64,000 bases of DNA from Kaistella haifensis DSM 19056 (lineage in GTDB: Bacteria; Bacteroidota; Bacteroidia; Flavobacteriales; Weeksellaceae): assembly GCF_000735695.2 (NCBI RefSeq), contig NZ_JASZ02000004.1, positions 62,001-126,000 of the forward strand. The letters run 5' to 3'. Under the pieces are notes generated by a model that did no database searches, was not told where the DNA came from, and worked only from the letters and a program-made list of their open reading frames with translations. Shown here one piece after another: positions 1 through 9,479 of this stretch. The position numbers and the translations under genes were made by a program. The number at the start of each line of letters is the position of its first letter. Within the stretch, counting starts at the first letter, position 1.

Positions 1-1220
1 ACGGTTTGCAATGCATCAAAATATCCGGTTCCTACGAAACTTTGGTGTTTTACCGCACGGAAACCTTCTTTCTGCAATGCGAATTCTCTTTCCTGAAGTT
101 CAGAGTAGCCCGCCATTCCACGTTTTTTGTAAGCTAAAGCCAGTTCAAACATCGATGTATTTAATGCGTGGAAACCTGCCAAAGTGATAAATTGGAATTT
201 ATAACCCATTTTCGCCAGCTCTTCACGGAAAGTTTCCATTTCTTCCACCGAAAGTTTTGCAGCCCAATTAAATGAAGGTGAACAGTTGTAAGCCAGCATT
301 TTACCAGGAAATTTAGCATGAATTCCTTCCGCAAATTTTCGGGCATAATCCAAATCCGGATTGGAGGTCTCCATCCAAATCAAATCTGCGTATGGCGCGT
401 AGGACAAACCTCGATCGATTCCTTGTTCTACTCCATTTTTCACTTCAAAAAAGCCTTCCACAGTACGAGTTCCGGTTACGAATTTCTTGTCGCGATCATC
501 GATATCCGACGTCAACAAATCCGCGGCATCAGCATCAGTTCTTGCCACCAAAATTGTTGGAACTCCGCATACATCGGCCGCCAAGCGAGCCGCAACCAGT
601 TTATTAATCGCCTCTTGGGTAGGCACCAAAACCTTTCCTCCGAGATGCCCGCATTTTTTAGCAGATGACAATTGATCTTCGAAATGCACACCCGCTGCTC
701 CTGCTTCTATCATTTGTTTCATCAATTCAAAAGCATTCAAATTTCCACCGAACCCAGCTTCCGCATCAGCAACAATTGGTACCAAATAATTTTTTCTGTT
801 TACTTCGTCCACGTCGTTTACCGATTGAATTTGATCCGCTCTGAGCAAAGCATTATTAATTCTTTTCACCACACTCGGCACCGAATTCGCCGGATAAAGA
901 CTTTGATCAGGATACATTTCGCCGCTCAAGTTTGCATCTGCAGCCACTTGCCAACCGGAAAGATAAATTGCTTCCAAACCGGCATCAACTTCCTGAACCG
1001 CCTGATTTCCGGTAAGTGCGCCCAATGCTGCCACAAAATCCTGATTGTTCAGTTTTTCCCATAATTTTTCAGACATGAGTTTTGCAACGGTATAATCGAG
1101 TTGATATGAACCTCTCAATTTTAGTACTTCTTCTGCAGAATAAGGTCTTTTTACTCCTTTCCATCTTGGGTTTTCCAACCAGTCTTTTTCCAATTTCTGG
1201 ATTTGCTCTTGATTTTTCAT
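1..1220 (-). CDS. aceA: isocitrate lyase (3' part beyond window edge)
   Basis: Cleaves isocitrate to glyoxylate and succinate, the first step of the glyoxylate shunt. The reverse-strand frame starts at the ATG at 1218-1220 ([20 protein letters not shown]) and stays open to base 1, giving about 406 residues. The family signature KKCGHLGGK, containing the catalytic cysteine, lies near residue 190, followed by [16 protein letters not shown] and NCSPSFNW, all typical of bacterial isocitrate lyases. The C-terminus is missing only because the window ends. It lies 47 bp downstream of malate synthase on the same strand, so the two form an operon. The divergent ScfR/RamB-type gene is its probable regulator. 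Confidence 0.97.
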   Translation of the reverse strand, partial: MKNQEQIQKLEKDWLENPRWKGVKRPYSAEEVLKLRGSYQLDYTVAKLMSEKLWEKLNNQDFVAALGALTGNQAVQEVDAGLEAIYLSGWQVAADANLSGEMYPDQSLYPANSVPSVVKRINNALLRADQIQSVNDVDEVNRKNYLVPIVADAEAGFGGNLNAFELMKQMIEAGAAGVHFEDQLSSAKKCGHLGGKVLVPTQEAINKLVAARLAADVCGVPTILVARTDADAADLLTSDIDDRDKKFVTGTRTVEGFFEVKNGVEQGIDRGLSYAPYADLIWMETSNPDLDYARKFAEGIHAKFPGKMLAYNCSPSFNWAAKLSVEEMETFREELAKMGYKFQFITLAGFHALNTSMFELALAYKKRGMAGYSELQEREFALQKEGFRAVKHQSFVGTGYFDALQT

Positions 1221-1267
1221 AATATTTTGGATTTTATTTTTTGTTGAATTTTTAATGACTCTTAATT

Positions 1268-2845
1268 TTAAATAAACTGATAAGCCTCTAAGGTTAAGAA
1301 TTCTACGAAAGCATCATTTAAAACAATTCCGTTGAAAATTTCAGTGGCTAATTCAAATTTCCCGGAAGCGAACCTTTCTTCCCCGACATATTCTTTAATT
1401 TTTTGAAGTTCTTCAACTTGCCAATTCAGAATCATCTCCGGAAGAAGCGTTCTTCCATCGTCTAATTTGGCTTCGTTTTTCAGCCATTGCCAGATTTGTG
1501 TTCTTGAAATTTCGGCGGTTGCCGCATCTTCCATTAAATTGTAAAGTGCGGCCGCTCCAACACCCATCAACCAAGATTCGATGTAAAGAATTCCTACATT
1601 GATGTTTTTTCGAACACCTTTTTCGGTGATGGTACCTTTTGGAATTTCCAGCAAATCCGCTTCTGAAATCTGATATTCATCGAATTTTTTATCGATTTGA
1701 TTAGGAGAAGGCATATATTCATCAAAAATATCTTTCGGCACTTTCACCAAACCTGGATGTGCAACCCAAGTTCCGTCGTGACCATTTTTCACTTCTCTTT
1801 CTTTATCTGCGCGAACTTTTGCATAAGCAATTTCATTTTCTGCTTCATTATTTTTCACCGGAATTTGTGCTGCCATTCCGCCCATCGCATGAACGTTTCT
1901 TTGATGACAAACTTTGATTACCAACTTTGAATATGCGCTCATAAAAGGAGTAGTCATCGTCACTTGATCGCGATCCGGAACTAGAAATTCTGGTAGATTT
2001 CTAAACTTTTTAATGTAAGAAAAAATATAATCCCATCTTCCACAATTCAGTCCGGAGCTGTGTTCTTTGAGTTCAAATAAAATTTCATGCATTTGAAAAG
2101 CCGCAGTAATCGTCTCAATTAGAACCGTTGCTTTAATCGTTCCACGCGGAATTTTCAGATAATCCTGAGAAAAATTAAACACATCATTCCACCAGTTTGC
2201 TTCGTTGTAATGCTCCAATTTTGGGAGATAAAAATAAGGTCCGCTTCCGTTTTCAATCAGTTGATTTGCATTTCTAAAGAAGAAAATCCCGAAGTCAATT
2301 AAAGAACCAGAAGCATTTTTCCCATTAATTTTAATATTTTTTTCTTCCAAATGAAGACCTCTCGGCCTAACCAAAAGCGTTGCTAATTCTTCATTAAGTG
2401 AATATTTTTTTCCATTTTCATTTTCAAAACTGATGGTTCGGTTTACCGCTTCGGAAAGGTTAAGTTGTCCCTCCATACAGTTTTTCCAAGTCGGCGAATT
2501 GCTGTCTTCAAAATCTGCCATGAAAGCCGAAGCTCCCGAATTTAGCGCATTAATAATCATTTTTCTTTCTACCGGACCGGTAATTTCTACTCGTCGATCC
2601 ATCAAATCTTTGGGAAGCGGATTGCAAACCCAATTTCCAGTTCTGATATCTTCAGTTTCAGGAAGAAAATGAGGTAATTGACGATGATCAAATTCTATTT
2701 GTCGCATTTGTCGGGCGATCAAAAGCCTTTCTCTTTCCTCCCCGAAAGCATCGTGAAGTCTATATAAAAACTCAACAAGTTCAGGCGTAAAAACTTCTTT
2801 GTACTGCTCTGTTGGAAGAATTTTGAAATAAGTGGCTGTTTCCAT
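1268..2845 (-). CDS. aceB: malate synthase A
   Basis: Condenses glyoxylate with acetyl-CoA to malate, the second glyoxylate-shunt step. At 525 residues it has the usual length of the A isoform. Visible motifs are [10 protein letters not shown] (111-120), [12 protein letters not shown] with the catalytic arginine (159-170), CGRWDYIFS (about 268), [23 protein letters not shown] (about 356) and [12 protein letters not shown] with the catalytic aspartate (about 440). It is the first gene of the aceB-aceA pair. A TAnnTTTG element at 2874-2881 and an 18-bp palindrome at 2897-2914 lie directly upstream, consistent with carbon-source control by the divergent regulator. Confidence 0.97.
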   Translation of the reverse strand: METATYFKILPTEQYKEVFTPELVEFLYRLHDAFGEERERLLIARQMRQIEFDHRQLPHFLPETEDIRTGNWVCNPLPKDLMDRRVEITGPVERKMIINALNSGASAFMADFEDSNSPTWKNCMEGQLNLSEAVNRTISFENENGKKYSLNEELATLLVRPRGLHLEEKNIKINGKNASGSLIDFGIFFFRNANQLIENGSGPYFYLPKLEHYNEANWWNDVFNFSQDYLKIPRGTIKATVLIETITAAFQMHEILFELKEHSSGLNCGRWDYIFSYIKKFRNLPEFLVPDRDQVTMTTPFMSAYSKLVIKVCHQRNVHAMGGMAAQIPVKNNEAENEIAYAKVRADKEREVKNGHDGTWVAHPGLVKVPKDIFDEYMPSPNQIDKKFDEYQISEADLLEIPKGTITEKGVRKNINVGILYIESWLMGVGAAALYNLMEDAATAEISRTQIWQWLKNEAKLDDGRTLLPEMILNWQVEELQKIKEYVGEERFASGKFELATEIFNGIVLNDAFVEFLTLEAYQFI

Positions 2846-2873
2846 AATGAAATATTTTTCGGTATTGCTTTCA

Positions 2874-2881
2874 CAAACTTA
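2874..2881 (-). promoter_or_regulatory. -7 element of the aceBA promoter
   Basis: TAAGTTTG on the minus strand matches the Bacteroidota -7 consensus TAnnTTTG, 29 bp before the aceB start. No good TTG/TTTG lies 17-20 bp further upstream. That position is occupied by the palindrome, as expected for a regulated promoter. Confidence 0.55.
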
Positions 2882-2896
2882 TACAAAATATTTCAA

Positions 2897-2931
2897 TTAG
2901 CGAACGTTCGCTAAAAAATATTTTTGCGAAC
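2897..2931. promoter_or_regulatory. predicted ScfR/RamB-type operator (palindrome plus third half-site)
   Basis: A perfect 18-bp palindrome, TTAGCGAACGTTCGCTAA, occupies 2897-2914. A further half-site, TTTGCGAAC, occurs at 2923-2931 in the same orientation as the left arm. The group sits between aceB and the divergent regulator, near the -35 position of aceB. RamB of corynebacteria, of the same family, binds TTTGC-containing sites at glyoxylate-shunt promoters. That this regulator binds here is inference. Confidence 0.6.
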
Positions 2932-2949
2932 ATCTGAATTTTTTTTCAT

Positions 2950-2957
2950 TACCTTTG
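2950..2957 (+). promoter_or_regulatory. -7 element of the regulator gene promoter
   Basis: TACCTTTG matches TAnnTTTG, 62 bp before the regulator start. A TTTG 23 bp upstream (2923-2926) could act as the -33 element and overlaps the third half-site, which would allow autoregulation. Confidence 0.45.
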
Positions 2958-3019
2958 TCTCCATCGGATTTCCAAGAGCATATTTAGAAAGAATATAAAT
3001 TGCACTCAGCAGAAAAATA

Positions 3020-4489
3020 ATGACACAAGACGGCAACTTTATCAAAACAGTTTTCGGTCTGAAACTCAAGCAACAAAGGCAGAAAAAGAATTGGTCGCTA
3101 CAGGATTTAGCCAATGAAACCGGCATGTCCAAATCCTACTTGAATGAAATTGAGAACGGAAAAAAATTCCCAAAACATGAAAAAATCATTCAACTTTGCG
3201 AAAAATTAGGCTGCAATTATGATGATTTGGTTTCGACAAAACTCGATAAAGGCTTGGCTCCATTCACCGAAATCCTGCAATCTGATTTTTTCAAGGAAAT
3301 TCCGCTCGAACTTTTCGGAATTAATAAAAGCAACCTCATCAGCATCATCAGCGATGCACCGAAAAAAGTTACCGCATTCATCAACACCCTTATTGAAATT
3401 TCACAGAATTACAATTTGGGAAAAGAGCGGTTTTATTTTGCAGTTTTACGGAGTTTTCAGGAGTTGTACGACAATTATTTTCCGGAAATCGAGGAAAAAG
3501 CACAAGAGTATTTCATTGAAAATAATTTGCATTCAAAACCAAAAGTTGAAGATTTTGAACAACTTTTAATTCAATCTTTTGGCTATGAAATCAGAACGAT
3601 GAATTTCGAAAATTTCGGTGCTTCCGGGAAGCTGAGATCACTTTTTATTCCTGAAAAAAAATTGCTTTTGCTGAACGAAAAACTCAGCGAAGACCAGCGA
3701 ACTTTCATTTTTGCTAAAGAAATTGGTTTTAATGTCTTAAATCTAAATCCACGTCCCAACACTTATTCCTGGCTAGATTTTACCAATTTTGAAAACTTGC
3801 TAAATAATTTCCATGCATCGTATTTTGCCGGTTGTTTACTCATCCCGAAAGCAGCTTTGACGGAAAAATTGAATGATTTTTTTCAATTAAATCAATGGGA
3901 ACCGGATGTTTTCGACCAATTAATTCAAGAGTTTACCAATTCGCCAGAAACTTTTTATTACCGATTGACCAATATTCTGCCGCCGGAATTTGGAATTAAA
4001 GATCTCTTTTACCTTTGCTTTACCAAAAAGAAACATTCTGATAAAATACATATTTTAAAAGAATTACACCTTAATCAACAACAAGCTCCGCATGCCAACG
4101 CAACCAATGAACATTATTGCAGAAGATGGATTGCCGTGAAAAACCTCGTGAGTTTAAAGGAAAATGAAAAACTAACCGATGCGCAAATTTCGCACTACAA
4201 AGACAGCGGACTTTCTTATTTAGTGATTTCAACTTCTCAGAAAAATCCTTTTTCAGACGGGACAAACCGCAGTTATTGCTTGGGAATTTTGCTCAACACC
4301 AATTCTCTGAAAAAGATAAAATTTGCCAAAAGTGATCGCATAAAAACAATCAGCGTTGGCGTTACTTGCGAGACGTGCAGCATTTCGGATTGCGAAGTAA
4401 GACAGGCGCCGCCAATTCGTTTGGAGAAAGAACTTTTCAATGAGGAAATGAGAAAATCCATCCAAAAAATCAGGAAAAATTTGTTGTGA
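3020..4489 (+). CDS. XRE/ScfR-family short-chain fatty-acyl regulator (RamB-like)
   Basis: Transcription factor of 489 residues. Residues about 11-66 form a classical XRE helix-turn-helix (QRQKKNWSLQDLANETGMSK, then SYLNEIENGK). The middle resembles the IrrE/ImmA-like domain, although its metal motif HExxH is replaced (FIFAKEIGF). The C-terminal part, with the cysteine cluster CETCSISDCEVRQAPPIRLE, is the ScfR (DUF2083) domain thought to sense acyl-CoA. Known relatives are RamB (aceA/aceB) and PrpC regulators. It is transcribed divergently from aceBA across 174 bp containing matching half-sites. The regulatory role is inferred from family and position. Confidence 0.85.
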   Translation: MTQDGNFIKTVFGLKLKQQRQKKNWSLQDLANETGMSKSYLNEIENGKKFPKHEKIIQLCEKLGCNYDDLVSTKLDKGLAPFTEILQSDFFKEIPLELFGINKSNLISIISDAPKKVTAFINTLIEISQNYNLGKERFYFAVLRSFQELYDNYFPEIEEKAQEYFIENNLHSKPKVEDFEQLLIQSFGYEIRTMNFENFGASGKLRSLFIPEKKLLLLNEKLSEDQRTFIFAKEIGFNVLNLNPRPNTYSWLDFTNFENLLNNFHASYFAGCLLIPKAALTEKLNDFFQLNQWEPDVFDQLIQEFTNSPETFYYRLTNILPPEFGIKDLFYLCFTKKKHSDKIHILKELHLNQQQAPHANATNEHYCRRWIAVKNLVSLKENEKLTDAQISHYKDSGLSYLVISTSQKNPFSDGTNRSYCLGILLNTNSLKKIKFAKSDRIKTISVGVTCETCSISDCEVRQAPPIRLEKELFNEEMRKSIQKIRKNLL

Positions 4490-4534
4490 TTTCAGTGCAT
4501 TATTTTTGTAATTTTAAAGCTTAAATAACTGAAA

Positions 4535-5188
4535 GTGAATATTCTGCAAATCCTTTTTCCTAATCGATGTCTTAAATGTAACCGAATTATTCATTCAGAA
4601 GAAGTAGTTTGCGATTTATGTTTTGATCAAATCCATTTCACTCATGATCATTTTGCGGATAATAATTTGCTTAAAGAAAAATGCACTTTGCTTTTCCCGA
4701 CGGAAAATGCGGTTGCTTTGATGCAATTTGAAGACGAAAATCTGAGCCGAAAAATTGTTCATCAGTTGAAATACGGAAATCGTGAAAAAATTGGAAAAAT
4801 TTTAGCTAAATGGACATTGGAAAAAACAGACCTCAACATTCTGAACCCCGACCTTTTTGTCACGGTTCCGCTTCATCCTAAAAAATTGAAAAAACGTGGC
4901 TACAACCAGCTTCATCTCTACACCGAAACACTTTCTGAAGAACTCAAAATTCCTTTTGATCACACTTTAATTCAAAGAAATTTCTATAAAAAAGCACAAG
5001 CAAAAAGAAGCAGAAAAGAACGTGAACAAACGCAAAACCTCTTCAGTAGCACGAAAGAAGTTTCGGGAAAACATATCCTCTTAATTGACGATGTATTCAC
5101 GACCGGTAATACGATAAGTTCCGTGGCGTGGGAAATCCTGAAATATCCAAACAACAAAATTTCTGTTTTAATGATTGCCACAGATTAA
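4535..5188 (+). CDS. ComF-family phosphoribosyltransferase-like protein
   Basis: 217 residues, starting at GTG (4535), the first start before the conserved N-terminus MNILQILFPNRCLKCNR. An N-terminal four-cysteine zinc motif (CLKC...CDLC, residues about 13-34) is followed by a phosphoribosyltransferase fold with the PRPP loop LLIDDVFTTGNTIS near residues 180-193. ComF proteins are linked to DNA uptake and to binding single-stranded DNA during transformation; no enzymatic activity is established for most. It stands alone between the regulator and the convergent upp gene and ends in a shared terminator. Confidence 0.9.
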   Translation: MNILQILFPNRCLKCNRIIHSEEVVCDLCFDQIHFTHDHFADNNLLKEKCTLLFPTENAVALMQFEDENLSRKIVHQLKYGNREKIGKILAKWTLEKTDLNILNPDLFVTVPLHPKKLKKRGYNQLHLYTETLSEELKIPFDHTLIQRNFYKKAQAKRSRKEREQTQNLFSSTKEVSGKHILLIDDVFTTGNTISSVAWEILKYPNNKISVLMIATD

Positions 5189-5196
5189 TTCAAAAA

Positions 5197-5227
5197 AAAA
5201 ACCTCACTTATGAAATGAAGGTTTTTA
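5197..5227. terminator. bidirectional terminator between comF and upp
   Basis: AAAAACCTCA at 5197-5206 pairs with TGAAGGTTTTT at 5216-5226, with one bulged A. T-rich tracts on both strands suit the two convergent genes. Confidence 0.7.
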
Positions 5228-5245
5228 TTGTATATCGAAAGTCGT

Positions 5246-5896
5246 TTATCTCTGAAGCTTTTCGCCATAAGACAAATCTCCGGCATCGCCTAAACCTGGC
5301 GTGATGTAACCTTTTGAGGTGAGTTTTTCATCGATCACACCTACCCAAATTTTAGCATTCGGATATTCATTTTGAATCGTTTCAACGCCTTGTTGTGAAG
5401 CAATTGCCGCCACAATATGAAGCTGAGTTGGCTTTCCGTGATTCAACAAATCCTTGATGGCCTCAATTAAACTTGCGCCGGTTGCCAACATCGGATCGGC
5501 AACAATCAAAGGTCGCCCATCGATATTGGGACAAGTAAGATAATCTTGTTTGATAGAAAAATAATCGTTGGCATCGTGTTTTCGGTATGCTGCAACAAAC
5601 CCACAATCTGCTTTATCAAGATAATTTAAAATTCCTTGAAATAAAGGAACTCCAGCTCTTAAGATCGTTGTAATCACCGGCTGAACAGCGATTTCTTTAA
5701 CTTTAATTAGATCCAGAGGCGTGGTAATTTCTATTTCTTTCTGTTCTAAACCTTTGCTGATTTCAAAAGCAGCAATTTCGCCGATTCTTTCCATATTTCT
5801 ACGGAATTTCATTCGGTCGTTTTGCACTTCTACATTTCGTAATTCATTGATCCAAGTATTAACAAGTGAGAATTGATCGGATAAAACAGTAATCAT
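5246..5896 (-). CDS. upp: uracil phosphoribosyltransferase
   Basis: Salvage enzyme converting uracil and PRPP to UMP in the cytoplasm. The 216 residues include the PRPP-binding signature VADPMLATGASLIEAI (about 130-145), the ILRAGVPLFQG segment near residue 78, and the uracil-binding C-terminal segment ITPGLGDAGDLSYG. Length and motifs are normal for the family. It is monocistronic as far as can be seen. Confidence 0.95.
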   Translation of the reverse strand: MITVLSDQFSLVNTWINELRNVEVQNDRMKFRRNMERIGEIAAFEISKGLEQKEIEITTPLDLIKVKEIAVQPVITTILRAGVPLFQGILNYLDKADCGFVAAYRKHDANDYFSIKQDYLTCPNIDGRPLIVADPMLATGASLIEAIKDLLNHGKPTQLHIVAAIASQQGVETIQNEYPNAKIWVGVIDEKLTSKGYITPGLGDAGDLSYGEKLQR

Positions 5897-5945
5897 AGCA
5901 ATTATTTATGTGGTAAAGTTCGGGAAAAATTAATTTAATAAAAAA

Positions 5946-5969
5946 CCTTTCAGAAAAAAATCTGAAAGG
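5946..5969 (-). terminator. rho-independent terminator of der
   Basis: CCTTTCAGA (5946-5954) and TCTGAAAGG (5961-5969) form a perfect 9-bp stem with a 6-nt loop. On the minus strand it is followed by a T run and lies 11 bp past the der stop. Confidence 0.85.
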
Positions 5970-5979
5970 CTGTGAAATT

Positions 5980-7290
5980 TTATTTTTGTCGGAAATATAT
6001 TTCGATAGGAACTCCTGTAAAACCAAAATGTTTTCTCAATTGGTTTTCGGTGAACCTTTTGTAAGATTCTTTTACATACTGCGGAAGGTTGCAGAAAAAG
6101 ACAAATTGTGGACTCGGCGTTGGAAGTTGTACGCAATATTTTATTTTTACATACTTTCCTTTGATTGCCGGCGGTGGCGTTTGCTCGAAAACAGGCAACA
6201 TCACCTCGTTTAGTTTTGAAGTTTTGATTTTCTTTGCACGGTTTTCATACACTTCCATCGCAACTTCTACTGCTTTCAGAATTCTTTGCTTGGTTAAAGC
6301 CGAAATAAACAGGATTGGCACGTCGGTAAATTGCCCAATTCTTTCTTTGATCTGGTTTTCGAAATCACGGGTCGAATTGGTACTTTTATCTTCAACAAGA
6401 TCCCATTTATTCACCAAAATTACAATTCCTTTTCTGTTTTTCTGTGCCAATCCGAAGATATTCATATCCTGAGATTCCCAACCTAAAGTCGCATCAACCA
6501 TGATGATTACAACATCAGAATATTCGATAGAACGAATGGAACGCATCACGGAATAAAATTCCAAATCTTCTTTCACCTTGGCCTTTCTACGCATTCCGGC
6601 AGTATCAACCAAAACAAATTCATGACCAAATTTATTATATAAAGTTTGAATTGAATCTCTCGTTGTTCCGGCAATATCGGTTACGATATTTCTTTCCACA
6701 TCGAGCAAAGCGTTGGTTAAAGTCGATTTTCCAACGTTTGGTCTTCCAGCGATAGTGATTTTTGGCAAACCCTCGAAAGGATCTTTGTATTCGGTTGTTG
6801 GGAATTCTTTTACGATATCATCGAGCAATTCTCCGGTTCCGGAACCCGTTGCTGAAGATAAAGTGTAATATTTTTCAATTCCTAATTGATAAAATTCTGT
6901 TGCAGCAAGTTCCTCGGTTGCGGAATCTACTTTATTTACAGTGATATAAATAGGTTTATTGGATCGGCGAAGCATTTCATAAATCTCCTGATCAGTATCT
7001 GTTAACCCTTCTTCCACATTCAGCATAAAGATGATTGAAGTAGCTTCATCTACTGCCAATTCTACTTGTTTGATGATTTCTTCCTGAAAAACATCTTCCG
7101 TATTTACTTCATAACCACCGGTATCAATTACGGTGAATTCTACCCCATTCCAGTCGGATTTTCCGTAATGGCGGTCTCTGGTAACACCAGAAGTAGAATC
7201 TACGATAGCTTCTCTTCTTTCTAAAAAACGGTTAAACAGGGTTGATTTTCCTACGTTGGGGCGCCCAACAATTGCAACGATATTGCTCAT
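5980..7290 (-). CDS. der: ribosome-assembly GTPase Der (EngA)
   Basis: Essential double GTPase for late 50S subunit maturation. Two tandem G domains are visible: GRPNVGKSTLFN (residues 8-19) with NKVD and, from about residue 180, GRPNVGKSTLTN with DTAGMRRKAKVKEDLEFYS and NKWDLVED. A C-terminal KH-like domain follows. The 436-residue length is normal. TATCTTTG on the minus strand at 7356-7363 is the likely -7 element, and a strong terminator follows the stop. Confidence 0.97.
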   Translation of the reverse strand: MSNIVAIVGRPNVGKSTLFNRFLERREAIVDSTSGVTRDRHYGKSDWNGVEFTVIDTGGYEVNTEDVFQEEIIKQVELAVDEATSIIFMLNVEEGLTDTDQEIYEMLRRSNKPIYITVNKVDSATEELAATEFYQLGIEKYYTLSSATGSGTGELLDDIVKEFPTTEYKDPFEGLPKITIAGRPNVGKSTLTNALLDVERNIVTDIAGTTRDSIQTLYNKFGHEFVLVDTAGMRRKAKVKEDLEFYSVMRSIRSIEYSDVVIIMVDATLGWESQDMNIFGLAQKNRKGIVILVNKWDLVEDKSTNSTRDFENQIKERIGQFTDVPILFISALTKQRILKAVEVAMEVYENRAKKIKTSKLNEVMLPVFEQTPPPAIKGKYVKIKYCVQLPTPSPQFVFFCNLPQYVKESYKRFTENQLRKHFGFTGVPIEIYFRQK

Positions 7291-7355
7291 TAAATTTTGT
7301 TTAATAAATTAATTATTAATGGGTAACTTCAACTTTTGAAGCCCAAAAATTTTTG

Positions 7356-7363
7356 CAAAGATA
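7356..7363 (-). promoter_or_regulatory. -7 element of der promoter
   Basis: TATCTTTG on the minus strand matches the TAnnTTTG consensus in the gap between murA and der, about 66 bp upstream of the der start. Confidence 0.5.
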
Positions 7364-7386
7364 ACGTTTAAAACTTAGAAATTAAA

Positions 7387-7409
7387 AAATCCGCAAAAAA
7401 AGCGGATTT
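7387..7409 (-). terminator. terminator of the DUF4290-murA operon
   Basis: AAATCCGC (7387-7394) and GCGGATTT (7402-7409) form a perfect stem with a 7-nt A loop. It lies just past the murA stop, with a T run on the minus strand. Confidence 0.8.
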
Positions 7410-7440
7410 ATTTTATCTAAAATTAAATTTGAGAGACTAT

Positions 7441-8748
7441 TTATACTCTTTCTATCTCTGCACCTAAAGCTCGTAATCTTCCGTCGATATTCTCGTAACC
7501 ACGATCGATCTGCTCGATATTGTGAATGGTAGAATTTCCTTCCGCAGAAAGTGCGGCTATCAATAATGCATTTCCCGCTCTGATGTCGGGGGAAATCATA
7601 GTGGTTCCACGCAAAGGATATTCATGATTCAAACCTACAACGGTTGCACGGTGCGGATCGCACAAAATAATTTGTGCACCCATATCGATTAATTTATCCA
7701 CGAAGAATAATCGGGATTCGAACATTTTTTGGTGAATTAATACGGTTCCTTTCGCCTGAGTAGCCACGACCAAAATAATAGAAAGCAAATCCGGCGTGAA
7801 TCCTGGCCAAGGCGCATCGGAAATGGTAAGAATAGAACCATCGATGAATTTCTGAATCTTATAATTTTCCTGAGCAGGAATGAAAATATCGTCACCACGT
7901 CTTTCCAGATGAATTCCCAATTTTCTGAAGGTATTAGGAATTACGCCAAGTTCATTCCAGTGAACATTTTTGATAGTAATTTCCGATTTTGTCATCGCAG
8001 CGAGCCCAATCCAAGAGCCAATTTCCACCATATCCGGAAGCATGGTATGCTCTGTTCCTTTCAAACTTTCAACCCCTTCAATAGTAAGTAAATTGGAACC
8101 AATTCCCGAAATGTTCGCGCCCATTCTGTTCAACATTTTACAAAGTTGTTGCAAATAAGGTTCACAAGCAGCATTGTAAATTCTAGTTTTTCCTTTTGCC
8201 AGAACGGCCGCCATCACAATATTTGCAGTTCCCGTTACAGAAGCTTCTTCTAAAAGAATAAACTTACCGCGAAGCTCAGTTGCTTTTAATGAATAAAGAT
8301 ATTCGTTTTCATCATAATGAAATTCCGCACCCAGTTCTACAAATCCTTGGAAATGAGTATCCAGGCGTCTTCTACCAATTTTATCTCCTCCGGGAGTCGG
8401 CATATACGCTTCGCCAAATCTCGCCAACATTGGGCCTAGAAGCATAATGGAACCACGGAGTTTAGAACCATCTTCTTTAAATTCTGGTGATTTTACATAA
8501 TCAAAGTTTACTGCATCCGATTTAAAGGTATAATCGCCGTGGGCATTCTTGGTAACTTTTACACCGAAATCCCCAAGAATTTCGATCAATCTGTTAACAT
8601 CATGAATATCGGGAATATTTTTGATTCGCACTTCGTCTTCGGTGAGCAAAACCGCACACAAAATCTGTAACGCTTCATTTTTTGCACCTTGCGGAGTAAT
8701 TTCACCCTGTAGTCTTTTTCCTCCTTTTATCTTAAATGATCCGCTCAT
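7441..8748 (-). CDS. murA: UDP-N-acetylglucosamine 1-carboxyvinyltransferase, Asp active-site variant
   Basis: First committed step of peptidoglycan precursor synthesis: transfer of enolpyruvate from PEP to UDP-GlcNAc. 435 residues. The conserved Lys-Asn pair is in GAKNEAL (residues 21-27). The active-site loop reads PTPGGDKIGRRRLDTH, so the position of E. coli Cys115 is Asp122 (codon 8383-8385). The Asp form is known from naturally fosfomycin-insensitive MurA enzymes such as that of Mycobacterium tuberculosis. It is preceded by the DUF4290 gene 2 bp upstream on the same strand and ends in a clear terminator. Confidence 0.97.
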   Translation of the reverse strand: MSGSFKIKGGKRLQGEITPQGAKNEALQILCAVLLTEDEVRIKNIPDIHDVNRLIEILGDFGVKVTKNAHGDYTFKSDAVNFDYVKSPEFKEDGSKLRGSIMLLGPMLARFGEAYMPTPGGDKIGRRRLDTHFQGFVELGAEFHYDENEYLYSLKATELRGKFILLEEASVTGTANIVMAAVLAKGKTRIYNAACEPYLQQLCKMLNRMGANISGIGSNLLTIEGVESLKGTEHTMLPDMVEIGSWIGLAAMTKSEITIKNVHWNELGVIPNTFRKLGIHLERRGDDIFIPAQENYKIQKFIDGSILTISDAPWPGFTPDLLSIILVVATQAKGTVLIHQKMFESRLFFVDKLIDMGAQIILCDPHRATVVGLNHEYPLRGTTMISPDIRAGNALLIAALSAEGNSTIHNIEQIDRGYENIDGRLRALGAEIERV

Positions 8749-8750
8749 GC

Positions 8751-9395
8751 TTATTTTCGGTTTTTATTATATTGAAAGTTTCTTCTTTTGTTTTGGTTAT
8801 TTTGGTTTTGATTTTTTCCGTTGGATTTTCCGTTTCGGTTGGTGGCATAATAAATTTTACTTTTTTCAAGGGAATCCAGACCTGTTAAATCTAATCTATT
8901 TTCGGAAAGATCTTTTAAATGCCTGAAAATCACCTCATCCTGAACATGTTCTTTGTTATAAACATTATAGGATTTCTTCATATTATTTGCGATAACTTGG
9001 ATTAAAGCATCTTTTTCATCGCCATCTTCCAGCTCGATGGCTTTATCGATTAATTGCAAAATACTTTTTCCGTAAAATTTAAAATCACCTTGAAGTTTTG
9101 GGTATTCCATTCTTTTGGGCTTTTCCTTCAATTCTTCCATAGTGGGAAAAGGATAAGGGGAATCCACGTCTAAATCGTGATTAGCAAGGATAAAAAGATG
9201 ATCCCAAAGTTTATGTTTATAGTTTTCTTCGTCTCTAAGTTGCGGGTTGCGCTGCCCCATGAAATCCACGATGGCTACAGCCATTTCGTTGCGCTGTTCT
9301 TTAGTTTCCAGTTCTTTGCAACGCTCTACAAGCTGCTGTATAATTCTGCCGTATTCGGGCATGTGCAGATGCGTTCTCTTGGTATTATATTCCAT
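8751..9395 (-). CDS. DUF4290 protein upstream of murA
   Basis: 214-residue protein of a family found in Bacteroidota, regularly encoded just before murA. The conserved N-terminus MEYNTKRTHLHMPEYGR and the internal MGQRNPQLRDEENYKHKLWD are recognisable. The C-terminal 30 residues are low-complexity Asn/Lys/Arg/Gln (NGKSNGKNQNQNNQNKRR), suggesting nucleic-acid or surface contact. Function is unknown. The start codon lies only 4 nt after TATATTTG (9400-9407), predicting a leaderless mRNA. Its stop is 2 bp before murA, so the two are co-transcribed. Confidence 0.9.
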   Translation of the reverse strand: MEYNTKRTHLHMPEYGRIIQQLVERCKELETKEQRNEMAVAIVDFMGQRNPQLRDEENYKHKLWDHLFILANHDLDVDSPYPFPTMEELKEKPKRMEYPKLQGDFKFYGKSILQLIDKAIELEDGDEKDALIQVIANNMKKSYNVYNKEHVQDEVIFRHLKDLSENRLDLTGLDSLEKSKIYYATNRNGKSNGKNQNQNNQNKRRNFQYNKNRK

Positions 9396-9407
9396 TTTGC
9401 AAATATA
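9393..9407 (-). promoter_or_regulatory. TAnnTTTG-N4-ATG: leaderless promoter of DUF4290-murA
   Basis: On the minus strand TATATTTG is followed by CAAA and then the ATG of the DUF4290 gene. With transcription usually starting 4-7 nt after this element, the message would begin at or next to the start codon. Confidence 0.5.
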
Positions 9408-9479
9408 AGAATTAGTTTGAGGTAAAAATCGGGCGATAATTTAATTTTCAAGCGTTCATAATACTTGAAAATTCCGGAT

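Noticed and set aside
318-1064. Several plus-strand open frames across the left edge
   Set aside because: They lie antisense to the clear isocitrate lyase frame and have no family features.
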